Assembly: GCF_000378145.1 (NCBI RefSeq)
Contig: NZ_KB899284.1
Location: forward strand, 62,001 to 126,000
Length of the DNA: 64,000 nucleotides
DNA from: Saccharibacillus kuerlensis DSM 22868
GTDB taxonomy: Bacteria; Bacillota; Bacilli; Paenibacillales; Paenibacillaceae
Direction: 5' to 3'
Positions 41,842-51,810 of this stretch are shown here, one piece after another; the stretch's first letter is position 1; each line of letters begins with the position of its first letter. The position numbers and the translations under genes are program-made. A model generated the notes under the pieces. It worked only from the letters and a program-made list of their open reading frames with translations. It did no database searches and was not told the origin of the DNA.

Positions 41842-43995
41842 ATGACCGCACCGATCATGGCCACCAAACTGTATATCCCTGCGCTTCGGCCGCATGCGGT
41901 GCTTCGCCGTCGTTTGACGGAAAGGCTGAATAGAGGAATATACCGCAAGTTGACATTGATTGCTGCGCCTGCCGGCTATGGGAAAACGACGTTGGTGTGC
42001 GAGTGGCTCGAAAGCTGCGAACGGGAAGCCGCTTGGCTGTCGCTCGAAGAAGAAGACGGAGACCCGATACGCTTTCTGACAGGGCTTATCTCTTCGCTCC
42101 AGACGCTTGGAGAAGGGTTGGGGCAGAATCTGCTCGCTGCGCTTCAATCTCCTCAGCCGCCGCCAATCGAGTCGATTCTGACCGTCCTTCTTAACGAGAT
42201 TGCCGCGATATCGGTGCCTTTCATACTGGTATTGGACGATTACCATGCGGTGAATGTTAAGGAGATCAATGACGTTTTGTTCTTCCTCATCACTCATCTT
42301 CCCCCACGGATACATATTGTGATTACTACTCGGGAAAGCCCGGATATTCCGCTGGCCAAATTTCGGGTTCGGGATCAGCTGACCGAACTGTATGCAGCCG
42401 ATCTGAAATTCACCTCTTCCGAAGCCGAGCTTTTCCTGAATGAAAGCATGGCTCTTAATCTGTCTGCGAAGCAGGTGTCTGTCCTGGAATCGCGTACGGA
42501 AGGTTGGATTGCAGGGCTGCATCTGGCTGCGATCTCGATTCAGGGAGAGGAAGACACCGATCGGCTGATCGAGTCTTTTACGGGGGATCATCGTTTTGTG
42601 CTGGATTATTTGATGGAGGAAGTGCTGCGGCAGCAGCCCCAGGCGGTCCGGAATTTTCTGCTGCGGACCTCGATTCTCGACCGGCTGTGCGGGCCTCTCT
42701 GTGATGCGGTTGTGCATGATTCTTCGGTTTGCGGTCATGAAGTATTGATCGACCTGAATGCGCAGAATCTATTTATCGTACCGCTGGACAATGAGCGGAA
42801 ATGGTATCGGTATCACCATTTGTTCGCCGACCTGCTGCGCAAAAGGCTGCTGGAAAGTACCGCGAAAAGCGAGGTGGCAGAGCTGCACGAACGGGCGAGC
42901 TTCTGGCACGAGCAAAACGGCGGCGAGATCGAAGCTTTTCGCCATGCTTCTCAGTCCCGCGATATCGAACGCGCCGCACATCTGCTGGAAGGCGGCGGTA
43001 TGCCGCTGCATCTTCGGGGAGCCGGGGGCGCTGCACTAAAATGGCTGGAGGGTCTGCCTGCCCAAGAACTGAACGCGCGGCCCGCGCTGTGGGTCATGTA
43101 CGGCTCGTCGCTCTTGATGTCGGGCAGGCCGACAGGCGTCGAAGACAAGCTTCAAGCGGCGGAATCCATCTTGGCCGGCACGGAACAAGGCGAGCGTGCT
43201 GCCGGTCTGACCGGATTGATCGCCGCGACCCGTGCGACACTGGCTTCGCTTGCGCTGGGCGGCGGTGCGGGTGGCGGCTCGGAGCGCCTCGAAGTAAAGC
43301 TGCGGGAAGCCGAAGCCGCCCTGCAGGACGGCGGAATCGACGACAAGACCGACGGATTGGTCGGTCGGATCGCGTTGGCCGGATCGACTGCCCCGCACGG
43401 ACGGCAGACTGCGGAGCAGGTCATTCTCCAGTGCCGCCGGGCACTCCTGTACCTTCGCCCGGAGCAGCTTCCGATCCGGACGGCTGCCGCTTGGATGCTG
43501 GGCGTCGCCTGTCAGCTAAGCGGCGATTCTGCCGCTGCTCGCGAAGCTTTCGATGAAGTTGTCGTCAACAGTACCATTATGGATCAGCCGCTGCTGGCAG
43601 TCGTAGCTTTGATCGGGTTGGGTCAGTTGGACGAAGCGGAAGATAAGGTCAATGCCGCAGGAGAGCGGTATCGGGAAGCACTGAAGCTGGCCGGCAATCT
43701 GCCGCTTCCTGCTGTACGGGAGGCGCAGATCGGCCTGGAGCGCTTGGAGCAGCGTGATCGAAAAAACACGCTGCTCAGTCCGCGGGAATATGAAGTGCTG
43801 CAGCTGATTGCCGAAGGGCTGTCGAACCGGGAAATTGGTGAACGGCTCTTTCTGTCCCTTGATACGGTCAAAGGCCATAACCGCAGAATTTTCGAAAAAT
43901 TACAGGTGCAGCGGCGTACGGAAGCGATCGCGCGCGCCAAACAATTGAATGTGCTCTCGGACACTCCTAAACCCCACACTTCCAAACCCCACTAA
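41842..43995 (+). CDS. MalT-like LuxR-family ATP-dependent regulator (shortened)
   Basis: A 717-residue LAL-type regulator. The N-terminal STAND ATPase starts with [15 protein letters not shown], Walker A PAGYGKTT, Walker [10 protein letters not shown] helical/TPR middle follows, and the C-terminal LuxR helix-turn-helix (about 645-705) reads [20 protein letters not shown]. Relatives are near 880-900 residues; here the TPR part seems to jump from [16 protein letters not shown] straight to the LuxR linker, so about 170-190 residues are missing in frame. It is flanked by two DUF4386 genes. AGGGGGA precedes ATG 41842. Confidence 0.88.
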   Translation: MTAPIMATKLYIPALRPHAVLRRRLTERLNRGIYRKLTLIAAPAGYGKTTLVCEWLESCEREAAWLSLEEEDGDPIRFLTGLISSLQTLGEGLGQNLLAALQSPQPPPIESILTVLLNEIAAISVPFILVLDDYHAVNVKEINDVLFFLITHLPPRIHIVITTRESPDIPLAKFRVRDQLTELYAADLKFTSSEAELFLNESMALNLSAKQVSVLESRTEGWIAGLHLAAISIQGEEDTDRLIESFTGDHRFVLDYLMEEVLRQQPQAVRNFLLRTSILDRLCGPLCDAVVHDSSVCGHEVLIDLNAQNLFIVPLDNERKWYRYHHLFADLLRKRLLESTAKSEVAELHERASFWHEQNGGEIEAFRHASQSRDIERAAHLLEGGGMPLHLRGAGGAALKWLEGLPAQELNARPALWVMYGSSLLMSGRPTGVEDKLQAAESILAGTEQGERAAGLTGLIAATRATLASLALGGGAGGGSERLEVKLREAEAALQDGGIDDKTDGLVGRIALAGSTAPHGRQTAEQVILQCRRALLYLRPEQLPIRTAAAWMLGVACQLSGDSAAAREAFDEVVVNSTIMDQPLLAVVALIGLGQLDEAEDKVNAAGERYREALKLAGNLPLPAVREAQIGLERLEQRDRKNTLLSPREYEVLQLIAEGLSNREIGERLFLSLDTVKGHNRRIFEKLQVQRRTEAIARAKQLNVLSDTPKPHTSKPH

Positions 43996-44063
43996 AGTGT
44001 CTACTGGAGCTCATCTTGTTCAGGCTATACTCCTTGTAAATCAACGAAAAGGAGATAGCGCTT

Positions 44064-44798
44064 ATGACGATGAACAAGACGGCAAGAACGGCAGGAATAT
44101 TGTTTTTCATATCAACGGCCTCTTATTTGATCGGAAATGGACTTCTGGGTCCCGTGCTGAAGCAAAATGATCTGCTTGCGAGCCTGCAGGCGGGTGATGC
44201 GAATATGCTGCCCGGATTTTTCCTGGAGCTGGTTAATGCCGCAGCAGTCGTGGCGATTGCCATGCTGCTGTACCCGATCTTGAAAAAGCATAACGAAGTT
44301 TTTGCGCTGGGCTACTTCGGATTCAGGCTCTTGGAAGCTATTCTGCTGATTATAAGTGCGGCCGTTCCGCTGCTGCTGATTGCGTTAAGCGGCAGTTACG
44401 GCTCGGCCAGCGCCAGTGATCAGGGATACATGGTGACGACAGCAGATTTATTGGTGCAAAGTTACTCCGTGTTTTTCCAGATAGGCATGGTTGTGCTGGC
44501 ATTAGGCAGCTTTCTGCTGTGCGTCGTGCTATACCGGTTCAGGCTGATTCCCCGGCTGCTGTCGATCTTCGGCTTCATAGGCTATGCGTCACTGCTGACA
44601 AGCAGCTGTCTGAGTCTTATTGGACGGGATGCGGGAGCGCTTCTGTACATTCCGGGAGCTGTATTTGAAATCGCATTTCCACTGTGGCTCATTTTCAAAG
44701 GGGTTAATATGGAGGGAAGAAATGCCCGAGATCGGCGCAAGTCTGATCGTGAGCCGCTGACCGCTGTAAAAGGGACCGACTTTGGCAGTTCGCAATAA
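44064..44798 (+). CDS. DUF4386 membrane protein, second copy
   Basis: A 244-residue membrane protein related to the one at 41138: KTARTAGILFFISTASYLIG, FRLLEAILLIISA and FEIAFPLWLIFKG match the same family positions. The C-terminal 30 residues are polar and charged. AAAGGAG lies before the ATG. It is 68 bases downstream of the LuxR regulator gene and is probably its target or partner. Confidence 0.82.
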   Translation: MTMNKTARTAGILFFISTASYLIGNGLLGPVLKQNDLLASLQAGDANMLPGFFLELVNAAAVVAIAMLLYPILKKHNEVFALGYFGFRLLEAILLIISAAVPLLLIALSGSYGSASASDQGYMVTTADLLVQSYSVFFQIGMVVLALGSFLLCVVLYRFRLIPRLLSIFGFIGYASLLTSSCLSLIGRDAGALLYIPGAVFEIAFPLWLIFKGVNMEGRNARDRRKSDREPLTAVKGTDFGSSQ

Positions 44799-44891
44799 GC
44801 TGTAATCTGCACTGTTTTGCGCTGGGATGGTTAATACTTGGATGACTTGCATCATCTACGATCCCACATCGAAACGGAGGCCGCTTATCTT

Positions 44892-45830
44892 ATGCAAACA
44901 GCTGCAGAAATCACTTTTTGGCACAACGACGGCTCCGATATTCTTCTCCCGGTTCCGGCCGAGTTCAGCTTTGCCGAAAACTATAACCATCTTTCGACCG
45001 CCACCAACGAAGCCTTGTACACACTGCGGAGCGGGAAAATTTATAAAGCCATCGCTGTCGGTGACCGGGATACCGTGGTCGAAATCAGTGATGAAGACGG
45101 CACTCATCTGCGCATCGTCTTCATTGAAGAACCCGACACCGACTCCCCTGAACTGCGCGAAGGCGTCGCCCGGTACGTGCACGATTGGTTCGATCTCGGC
45201 ACCGACCTGGCTCCATTTTACGAGATGGCACAGAATGATCCCCTGCTGAAGCAGGCAGTCGAATCTTTCTATGGGCTTCGCAATATGGGCATTCCCGATC
45301 TGTACGAAGCGATCTGCTGGGGCATTCTCGGGCAGCAGATCAATCTGGGCTTCGCCTATACGTTAAAAAGAAGGTTCGTTGAGAACTTTGGCCGGTCGAT
45401 CGTGCGCGAGGGGGAGACGTATTGGCTGTTCCCGACCGCCGAACGTATTGCCCCGTTGACGGCTGCAGATTTGTCGGCTGCCGGAATGACGACTGGGAAA
45501 AAGTGCGAGTATCTGGTTGACACGGCAAGATTGATCGCAGGTGGAGGCTTGACTAAAGAGCAGCTTTTGCAAGCAGGCAGCGTGAAGCAGGCCGAAAAAA
45601 TGCTGATCAACATTCGCGGCATTGGACCATGGACTGCCCATTACGTGCTGATGCGCTGTCTGCGAATGCCGGACGCTTTTCCGATCGACGATGTAGGGCT
45701 GCATCTCTCGATCAAGCACGTGCTGGGCCTTGATGCCAAGCCGAGCAAGGAGCGGATTTTGGAGCTGTCTGCAGGATGGACACTCTGGGAGTCTTACGCG
45801 ACGTTTTATTTGTGGCGGCTGTTATATTAA
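44892..45830 (+). CDS. DNA-3-methyladenine glycosylase II (AlkA-like)
   Basis: A 312-residue base-excision repair enzyme that removes alkylated purines. The N-terminal 110 residues form the AlkA/OGG-like beta domain. The helix-hairpin-helix with glycine loop is LINIRGIGPWTAHYVLMR, and the catalytic Asp follows in FPIDDVGL. GILGQQINLGFAYTL is the family's intercalating-loop region. The ATG at 44892 is preceded by GGAGG at 11 bases. It stands alone with its own terminator. Confidence 0.9.
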   Translation: MQTAAEITFWHNDGSDILLPVPAEFSFAENYNHLSTATNEALYTLRSGKIYKAIAVGDRDTVVEISDEDGTHLRIVFIEEPDTDSPELREGVARYVHDWFDLGTDLAPFYEMAQNDPLLKQAVESFYGLRNMGIPDLYEAICWGILGQQINLGFAYTLKRRFVENFGRSIVREGETYWLFPTAERIAPLTAADLSAAGMTTGKKCEYLVDTARLIAGGGLTKEQLLQAGSVKQAEKMLINIRGIGPWTAHYVLMRCLRMPDAFPIDDVGLHLSIKHVLGLDAKPSKERILELSAGWTLWESYATFYLWRLLY

Positions 45831-45847
45831 GAGGAGTATGGAAATTG

Positions 45848-45882
45848 AAAAGACTCTTCTCCGATAAGGGGAAGAGTCTTTT
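45848..45882 (+). terminator. Terminator after the DNA glycosylase
   Basis: AAAAGACTCTTC pairs with GAAGAGTCTTTT around a small inner loop; TTTT lies at the end of the stem. Confidence 0.8.
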
Positions 45883-45998
45883 ACGGATATATAGAGGGAG
45901 TTCGTACTTTTCGATGAGAAGTTGGAGCTTGTAATCTGAAAGGAGTAAACTAAAATTAAGCGGTTACATAAACATCATGAATTCAGCACCTCGGAATC

Positions 45999-46034
45999 GA
46001 CGTCAACATTGGCATTAACATCAATATTGACGTC
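45999..46034. repeat. Inverted repeat in the esterase leader
   Basis: GACGTCAACATTG and CAATATTGACGTC form a 13-bp inverted repeat with one mismatch and a 10-base loop, ending 48 bases before the esterase start. It could be an operator or a leader hairpin. Confidence 0.35.
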
Positions 46035-46082
46035 GCCCTTGGCAGCACCGCCGCATTAACCAACGAACAAGGAGTGGATACG

Positions 46083-47015
46083 ATGAACCAGCAAGCAGCA
46101 GACCGGGCAGCGCGCGAAATGCCTGAAGGTACTCAGATTCTATATGGTGATTTTGCCGAAGCCGGCACTTATTATTCCTGCACGTACCATCCTGACGTCG
46201 TGTATGCCACGTATGAAGGCGTCGACAGAAGGCTGCAGATTATCCAGCCTCACCGGGAAGGATACAAGTTCCCCTTGATCATTTTTATTCAGGGTTCGGC
46301 TTGGAGAAAACAAAACGTATACACCGGAATTCCGAACCTCTCGCAGATCGCGGCCAAAGGGTATGTGATCGCCAGCGTAGAGATCCGGGACACGGATATT
46401 GCACAATTTCCGGCGGCGGTGGAGGATGTGAAATGCGCTCTTCGATTTATGCGAAAAAATGCGGAAGAATACGGAGTCGATCCTAGACGTGCAGCAGTGT
46501 GGGGAGATTCATCCGGCGGACATCTGTCTCTCATGACAGGGCTTACGATAGGCGAGTATAACAACGGGTTGTATGGGGAGCAGTCGGACGAAGTGTTGGC
46601 GGTCGTTGATTACTACGGCGTTTCTGATCTGCTCAGCTTGGGCAAATACAATGATATTCTCGATCATGATGCCGCCGATTCTCCGGAAGGATTGTTTATT
46701 GGAGGACGGGTTCAAGATCATGTGGAATTGGCAAAAGAGGCCAGCCCGCTGCACCACGATCTGGACCGAAAGCTTCCGCCGTTCCTGATTGTGCATGGCG
46801 ACAGCGACCGGATTGTGCACGTGAGCCAAAGCATCGAAATGTACAAGGCGCTGAAGGAACACGATCAGAACGTCCTCTTTTACAAAGTGGTCGGAGCGGA
46901 TCATGGAACAGGCATATGGAGTCCTCAAGTGCTCGATATTACGGCAAAGTTTCTGTCGGCTCATCTGAATCGGCCGATGGCAGAACCGCTTCCTTTCCAA
47001 CATGAGACCGAATAG
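46083..47015 (+). CDS. Alpha/beta-hydrolase, acetyl-esterase-like (BD-FAE type)
   Basis: A 310-residue esterase. The nucleophile elbow is GDSSGGHL, the acid lies in HGDSDRIV and the histidine in GADHGTG; the oxyanion region is IFIQGSAW instead of the classic HGG. No signal peptide, so cytoplasmic. Related proteins deacetylate sugars or xylan fragments. ATG 46083 lies eight bases after AAGGAG. A DUF3237 gene follows after 12 bases in the same operon. Confidence 0.83.
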   Translation: MNQQAADRAAREMPEGTQILYGDFAEAGTYYSCTYHPDVVYATYEGVDRRLQIIQPHREGYKFPLIIFIQGSAWRKQNVYTGIPNLSQIAAKGYVIASVEIRDTDIAQFPAAVEDVKCALRFMRKNAEEYGVDPRRAAVWGDSSGGHLSLMTGLTIGEYNNGLYGEQSDEVLAVVDYYGVSDLLSLGKYNDILDHDAADSPEGLFIGGRVQDHVELAKEASPLHHDLDRKLPPFLIVHGDSDRIVHVSQSIEMYKALKEHDQNVLFYKVVGADHGTGIWSPQVLDITAKFLSAHLNRPMAEPLPFQHETE

Positions 47016-47027
47016 GGGGCAGGGCAG

Positions 47028-47447
47028 ATGGAGTGGGAAGAAGTGCTCACGGTACATGTAGCGATTATAGACACGGTCAGCCTGCACAATGACAGCGGAG
47101 ACTCTGTTGTGATGATCTCGTTTACAGGACACGCGACGGGCAAGTATTTCGAAGGGATCATACTAGACGGAGGCGTGGACACGCAGATCATCGGATCATC
47201 CGGCGAACGACACAGCTTGTCGGCTAGGTACATGCTACGGGGAAAAGATTATACCGGCCAGCCCTGTGAGATCTACATCGAGAATAACGGAAATATGAAC
47301 AAGGAGCTGAAGAGCGCCGCTTTTCGCACCACGCCCAAGATCATTACCAACAGCAAAGCCTTATCTTTTCTAAATCAAGATCTGCTGATCGGCGAAGGTC
47401 TGCCAGCGGAAGCGGGAGTCGACATCCGGATTTACCGGGCGATCTGA
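47028..47447 (+). CDS. DUF3237 protein
   Basis: A 139-residue protein fitting DUF3237, a small beta-barrel family related to allene-oxide-cyclase-like folds. Visible features: GKYFEGIILDGGVDTQII, SLSARYMLRG, and the closing VDIRIYRAI, as in family members ending IEVYRV. The function of the family is not established. It is co-transcribed with the esterase, so both may act on one compound. Confidence 0.75.
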   Translation: MEWEEVLTVHVAIIDTVSLHNDSGDSVVMISFTGHATGKYFEGIILDGGVDTQIIGSSGERHSLSARYMLRGKDYTGQPCEIYIENNGNMNKELKSAAFRTTPKIITNSKALSFLNQDLLIGEGLPAEAGVDIRIYRAI

Positions 47448-47498
47448 CAGTGTGATCCTGGAGCGCGGTAGAGAGCGAAGCCTTTATTTTAACCTAAT

Positions 47499-49109
47499 CT
47501 ATTTCCCGTTCGCCTCTGCCAGCACCTCTGTCCCGCCGGCCTGCATAAATTCCTGCACAAAGTTATCGAATTCTTCGAGCGATCGTTCTCCCGTAATAAA
47601 CGAGATATAAGCGCGGTTCCGCAGCTTGATCAGCTCGGGACCGTTTTTGACGAGTGAAGGAGTCGACCCTTCCAACGCATTATAGATCCCGTCCCGGTCC
47701 AGCCCGAGCGTAGCGGCCCACTGCTCGCGGCGGCTGGTTGGCGGGTAAGGCACCATCATGCCGATATTGGCTCCGATCGTGTTCAAGTAATTCGAATCTT
47801 GATTGTAAGGAGGCAGCACGACGATATTTTCTTTCGATGAGTCCGCCCATTTCCAGTGCTTGCCGATAATGCCGTTTTTCAACGCTGCCCGTTCGTCGAG
47901 ATCCAGATTGGCACTGACATCGTCGAGAATCTGCAGTATCTTCTCCAGCTTGCCCGGCTCTTTGGTTACATTGGCTCCGATTGCCGTGAAACTCATCAAC
48001 TTATCGTATGCTTTGGAACCCCGCAGACCTTCCGGACCGCTGAATGGACGACCGAACACGACATCCGCTTCCGGATTTTTGGCCTTAAGCTCTTTCACGT
48101 TATAGGAAGCTTCTACCGGCTTTTCGATGATAACGCCGCGCTCGTCCGTGGTCCATGCGTCATAGTCGTTGTCGTCGATCCAGTGATAATAGTTGCCCAT
48201 CGAGGTCATGCCGATTCGGCCGTTGATAAAAGCGTGCGACAGATGTTTGTACCCGCCTTTATTTTCCCCGGTGATGAACTCGGGATCGATCACGCCATCG
48301 GCATACCACTTCCGCAAAACGTTCAGCGCTTCCTTCATCTCCGGCTGCAGAGCCCCTACTACTAGCTGTCCATTCTGTTCGCTAAAATACAGCTGATCCG
48401 CAAACACCACCTGACCGTAAGCGCCGAATACGACGTTCATGCCTTCCAGCGACAGTCCGTATGTATCCTTTATTCCATTGCCGTCGGGATCTTCATTCGC
48501 AAACGCATAGATTACCTTCTCGAATTCCTCCAGCGTCTGCGGCACATCCAATCCCAGCTTATCCAGCCAGTCCTGACGGTATACGACAGGAATCCGGTAA
48601 GTATTGGTCGGATTTATGACCGGAATGCCGTAAGTTTTGCCGTCAATCCTGCCGTAATTCGCGTAATCCGGTGCATACTGACGAATGGCGTTCATCAGGT
48701 TGGGGGCGTAACGATTCAGTGTCTCCTCGGAAATCTCCGCAAGCAGTCCCTGCTGCTGATATTTCAGCAGATCCTGCGGCTGACGAATACGCAGCAGATC
48801 GGGAGCGCCTTCCTGGGCCAGCTTCAGATCAAGCAGCGATTCGTAGCGGTTGTTTTCCAGATTCCAGATATTCAGATCAACGTTGTGCTTCTCCTCCACG
48901 TAACGCAGCATCTCCGCATCTTCGGGAACGGCAAGGTTCTGATGCATCGTCCAGGAAATCTTGTATTCGGGACTGCTGGAAGCCGAAGGAGGAGAGGAAT
49001 GTTTGGCGGAAAAAGAAAGACCTGAATAAGCTTCGCAGCCGGACAGCCCGATCATCGCAGCTGAACTTAGAACAATCCCGACAAAGCGCCGCAAAACCTT
49101 CTTTTTCAT
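47499..49109 (-). CDS. Extracellular solute-binding lipoprotein (LplA-like)
   Basis: A 536-residue binding protein for an ABC importer, probably for an oligosaccharide. The signal peptide ends in the lipobox LSGC (Cys25). The mature part has the family segments DLLRIRQPQDLLKY, WLDKLGLDVPQTLEEFEKV, the DPDGNGIKDTYGL calcium-like loop and RPFSGPEGLRGSKAYDKL. No permease genes adjoin, so it must work with a transporter encoded elsewhere. It is 50 bases downstream of the AraC sensor-regulator gene, which likely controls it. Confidence 0.9.
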   Translation of the reverse strand: MKKKVLRRFVGIVLSSAAMIGLSGCEAYSGLSFSAKHSSPPSASSSPEYKISWTMHQNLAVPEDAEMLRYVEEKHNVDLNIWNLENNRYESLLDLKLAQEGAPDLLRIRQPQDLLKYQQQGLLAEISEETLNRYAPNLMNAIRQYAPDYANYGRIDGKTYGIPVINPTNTYRIPVVYRQDWLDKLGLDVPQTLEEFEKVIYAFANEDPDGNGIKDTYGLSLEGMNVVFGAYGQVVFADQLYFSEQNGQLVVGALQPEMKEALNVLRKWYADGVIDPEFITGENKGGYKHLSHAFINGRIGMTSMGNYYHWIDDNDYDAWTTDERGVIIEKPVEASYNVKELKAKNPEADVVFGRPFSGPEGLRGSKAYDKLMSFTAIGANVTKEPGKLEKILQILDDVSANLDLDERAALKNGIIGKHWKWADSSKENIVVLPPYNQDSNYLNTIGANIGMMVPYPPTSRREQWAATLGLDRDGIYNALEGSTPSLVKNGPELIKLRNRAYISFITGERSLEEFDNFVQEFMQAGGTEVLAEANGK

Positions 49110-49159
49110 CGAAAGCCTCCCCTGATTTGTTTGCTGTGTACTTCTGTCCGATTCTTCGC

Positions 49160-51580
49160 TTAAGACGACTTCGCCTGTTTGAGGCTCTCTCTCAGGTAAT
49201 TCCCCGGTGTACAGCCATACGCTTCCTTAAACTTTTTGATAAAATACGCCGGCGTTGCATAGCCGACGGCACCGGCAATCTGCTCGATAGTCATGCCGCC
49301 GCGCTCGATCAGAATTTTTGCCGATTCCATGCGTCTTCCGGTCACATATTCCGTATAGGTAACGCCCAGCTCTTCCTTGAATAAACGGCTCAAATACTTC
49401 GCGCTGATAAAGACGCTGGAAGATACCGCTTCGAGCGACAGATCGCCGGACAGATGCTCTTCAATATACGCTTTGGCCGATTCCAGAGTATCCAATGATC
49501 GCTCGCCGTTTCTTTTCTCGGTCTCCGCCAAGAAATGACTCACCGAATTCAGCAGCCAATTGCGGAATTCATCGATGTGCGCCAGTCCGATATACTGCCG
49601 ATGCAGATCGGGATGCCCGCCGCTGGAATGTCTGTAACGAACACTTTTCAGATGATCCGAATACATGAACACCGTATTGGACAGAATGAAATGGCAGTAA
49701 TCCGCCGGATATTCGCCTTCCCGTATGACTTCGATCAGTCCGTCGACAGCTTCGACGATTTCTTCGAACTGCCGGCCCGGCAGCTTGTCCTTGAATCTGG
49801 ATAGAATCGGCTGCGGAATCTCCTCCTGGCTGCCTTCGCGCCGCAGCAGTGCCGGATCGTGCAGAATGGCGCATTCCGGCAGGAAATAAGCATATTTCAT
49901 ATAGCTTTCGGCCTCGCCGCAGCTGAGATGCAGCTCCTCCGGCCGGCTCACTTCGATTCCCCAAGAGAGCTGCATCTTAATATTTAGCTGACGTTCGCAT
50001 TCTTCTTGAACATACTGGGCAAGCGCCCGCATCTCTTCGTTGGAAGTCTTATTGGAAGCCTGATTAGAAACCTGATTAGAGGAATCAATGGAAGTCTCAT
50101 TAGAAGACTTAACAATGTCTTTGCTGAAATGCCGGACGATAATTGCCGCGACTTTTTGATCCGGCATTTCTTCGGCCACAATCAGAACTCCCTGCAGATC
50201 GATCTGCTCCAGCAGCGAGGCGATCTGTTCAGGCGTTTTCTGATGGGCTTCCGAGGCAGGCAGAGATGCACGGATCGGCTGCAGCAGCATACAGCGGAAG
50301 CTCCCGGATTCGCCGAACAGGCTGGACAGCAGCAGGCGTTCTTTGGGCGACTTTTCTGCCGGATCGCCTTCAAGCAGCTTCAGCATCAGACTGCGCTTGA
50401 CGAGCGGTCCCGTCTCCTGAAGCGTCTCTTCAAGGGTAGTCACTTTACGGCTCAGACTGCTCAATGCCGTATCAATCAGACCATACTCATTGGCGGATTC
50501 TGTCGGCTGACCGGCGAGATGCCGGATGCGGACGACAATCGCTTTGAGCGGGCTGTAGATCAGCTTGGTCATTACGCCTGACAGCAGCAGTCCAATCAGG
50601 AGAGCCAGTGCACTGATAACGAGCACGATTCGCTGTACGGTCAATGATTGTTCCTGAAAAAAGCTGTGCGGCATAGCGCTGTAGAGCATCCAGCCGGTCG
50701 TCGGCAGCTGTTCATAGAAGATCGTATAGTATTCGCTGTCCGTTCGGCCGCCGGTGATGCCCGGTTCTGTCGGAAGATTCGATGTGCCCATAAAAGAGGC
50801 AAGGTCGTCGACAGCCGGTGATCCGGCCTCTTGAGACGTTCCAAATATTTGGGCGGCCGGGCCAATCACCATGTCTCCCGAGGTACCCAGCGTCCATGTT
50901 TCTTCATATTGAAAAGGCATCATATTGCGCAGAATTTCCCGGATTGCGTCTTCCTTGACATCAATTGCAAGAATCAGATCACTGTCCGCACCCGAAGATT
51001 GGAAAGGATAGCTGTGTGCGTACGTCATCAGCATATGTCCGTTACCGCCGGGAATATTGGAGAAGATATCTTCGGGCACGAGTCTGGATGCCGTCCATAG
51101 GCTGCTCTGCGGAAGAGTCTTCATTTTTTCGATCCAATCGGCCGGGGGCGAATCATTCGCTGCCCGGTCCATTTGATCGACCAGTCCGTATTGTGAAGAC
51201 AGCATAGCACCGCTGCGAGGATCATATAAATGAATGGCTTCGATCAAGTTCGGATTTCCCGCCACTTCCGATGTCAGCAGCTCCTGCAGTTCCAGCAGAC
51301 GCGCCGGCTGACTTTCCCATGAATGATCCTGAAACTGCCGCAGATCCGAAGTCTTATCAAGCGCCAGTTTTAGAGCAGTCTGGTGGACCCGCTGCAGGAC
51401 AACAGAGTCGATCGTTTGTGCCGTGTTGGCCAAGTTTGTCTGACTGCGATTCTGCAGCTCGTCCATATAGCGATTGGAAGAATATAAGTAAAATACCGAA
51501 CACAGCGAGAGGACAATAACAAGCACAATGGATAAGTATGAAACGGCCAAGCGGGCCCAAACGGATTGATATTTTTTCAT
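49160..51580 (-). CDS. AraC-type regulator with membrane sensor domain
   Basis: An 806-residue one-protein sensor-regulator. A membrane helix at about 11-31, an extracytoplasmic Cache-like sensor (about 40-315), a second helix at about 318-340 and a HAMP-like linker precede a cytoplasmic region. The C-terminal AraC pair of helix-turn-helices (about 705-800) includes LSLEAVSSSVFISAKYLSRL and MTIEQIAGAVGYATPAYF. A Ser/Asn-rich stretch (SSNQVSNQASNKTSN, near 505) arises from short DNA repeats around 50045-50110. This type controls neighbouring sugar importers in Paenibacillus. Confidence 0.9.
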   Translation of the reverse strand: MKKYQSVWARLAVSYLSIVLVIVLSLCSVFYLYSSNRYMDELQNRSQTNLANTAQTIDSVVLQRVHQTALKLALDKTSDLRQFQDHSWESQPARLLELQELLTSEVAGNPNLIEAIHLYDPRSGAMLSSQYGLVDQMDRAANDSPPADWIEKMKTLPQSSLWTASRLVPEDIFSNIPGGNGHMLMTYAHSYPFQSSGADSDLILAIDVKEDAIREILRNMMPFQYEETWTLGTSGDMVIGPAAQIFGTSQEAGSPAVDDLASFMGTSNLPTEPGITGGRTDSEYYTIFYEQLPTTGWMLYSAMPHSFFQEQSLTVQRIVLVISALALLIGLLLSGVMTKLIYSPLKAIVVRIRHLAGQPTESANEYGLIDTALSSLSRKVTTLEETLQETGPLVKRSLMLKLLEGDPAEKSPKERLLLSSLFGESGSFRCMLLQPIRASLPASEAHQKTPEQIASLLEQIDLQGVLIVAEEMPDQKVAAIIVRHFSKDIVKSSNETSIDSSNQVSNQASNKTSNEEMRALAQYVQEECERQLNIKMQLSWGIEVSRPEELHLSCGEAESYMKYAYFLPECAILHDPALLRREGSQEEIPQPILSRFKDKLPGRQFEEIVEAVDGLIEVIREGEYPADYCHFILSNTVFMYSDHLKSVRYRHSSGGHPDLHRQYIGLAHIDEFRNWLLNSVSHFLAETEKRNGERSLDTLESAKAYIEEHLSGDLSLEAVSSSVFISAKYLSRLFKEELGVTYTEYVTGRRMESAKILIERGGMTIEQIAGAVGYATPAYFIKKFKEAYGCTPGNYLRESLKQAKSS

Positions 51581-51810
51581 CGCGCATTCCCCTCCCCGCC
51601 GGGATTATACAAGCAGGAATGCAGCGTTATTCAAGAGTTTCGTTAAGCGAATGTTAAATTGCGGAATTTGGGTCGAATTTGGTCGAAAACCTCCCAAAAT
51701 GATACTAAGGCGAAATCGTTCCATTGCCCAATTTCGGCTGCGGATGCTACATTTTCATCGATTCGAATCGAAAGGCAAGCGAATACCAAACCGAAGAGGA
51801 GCAATCACAA

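Noticed and set aside
50040-50115. Short repeats as a CRISPR or iteron cluster
   Set aside because: They encode the Ser/Asn-rich stretch inside the AraC protein.
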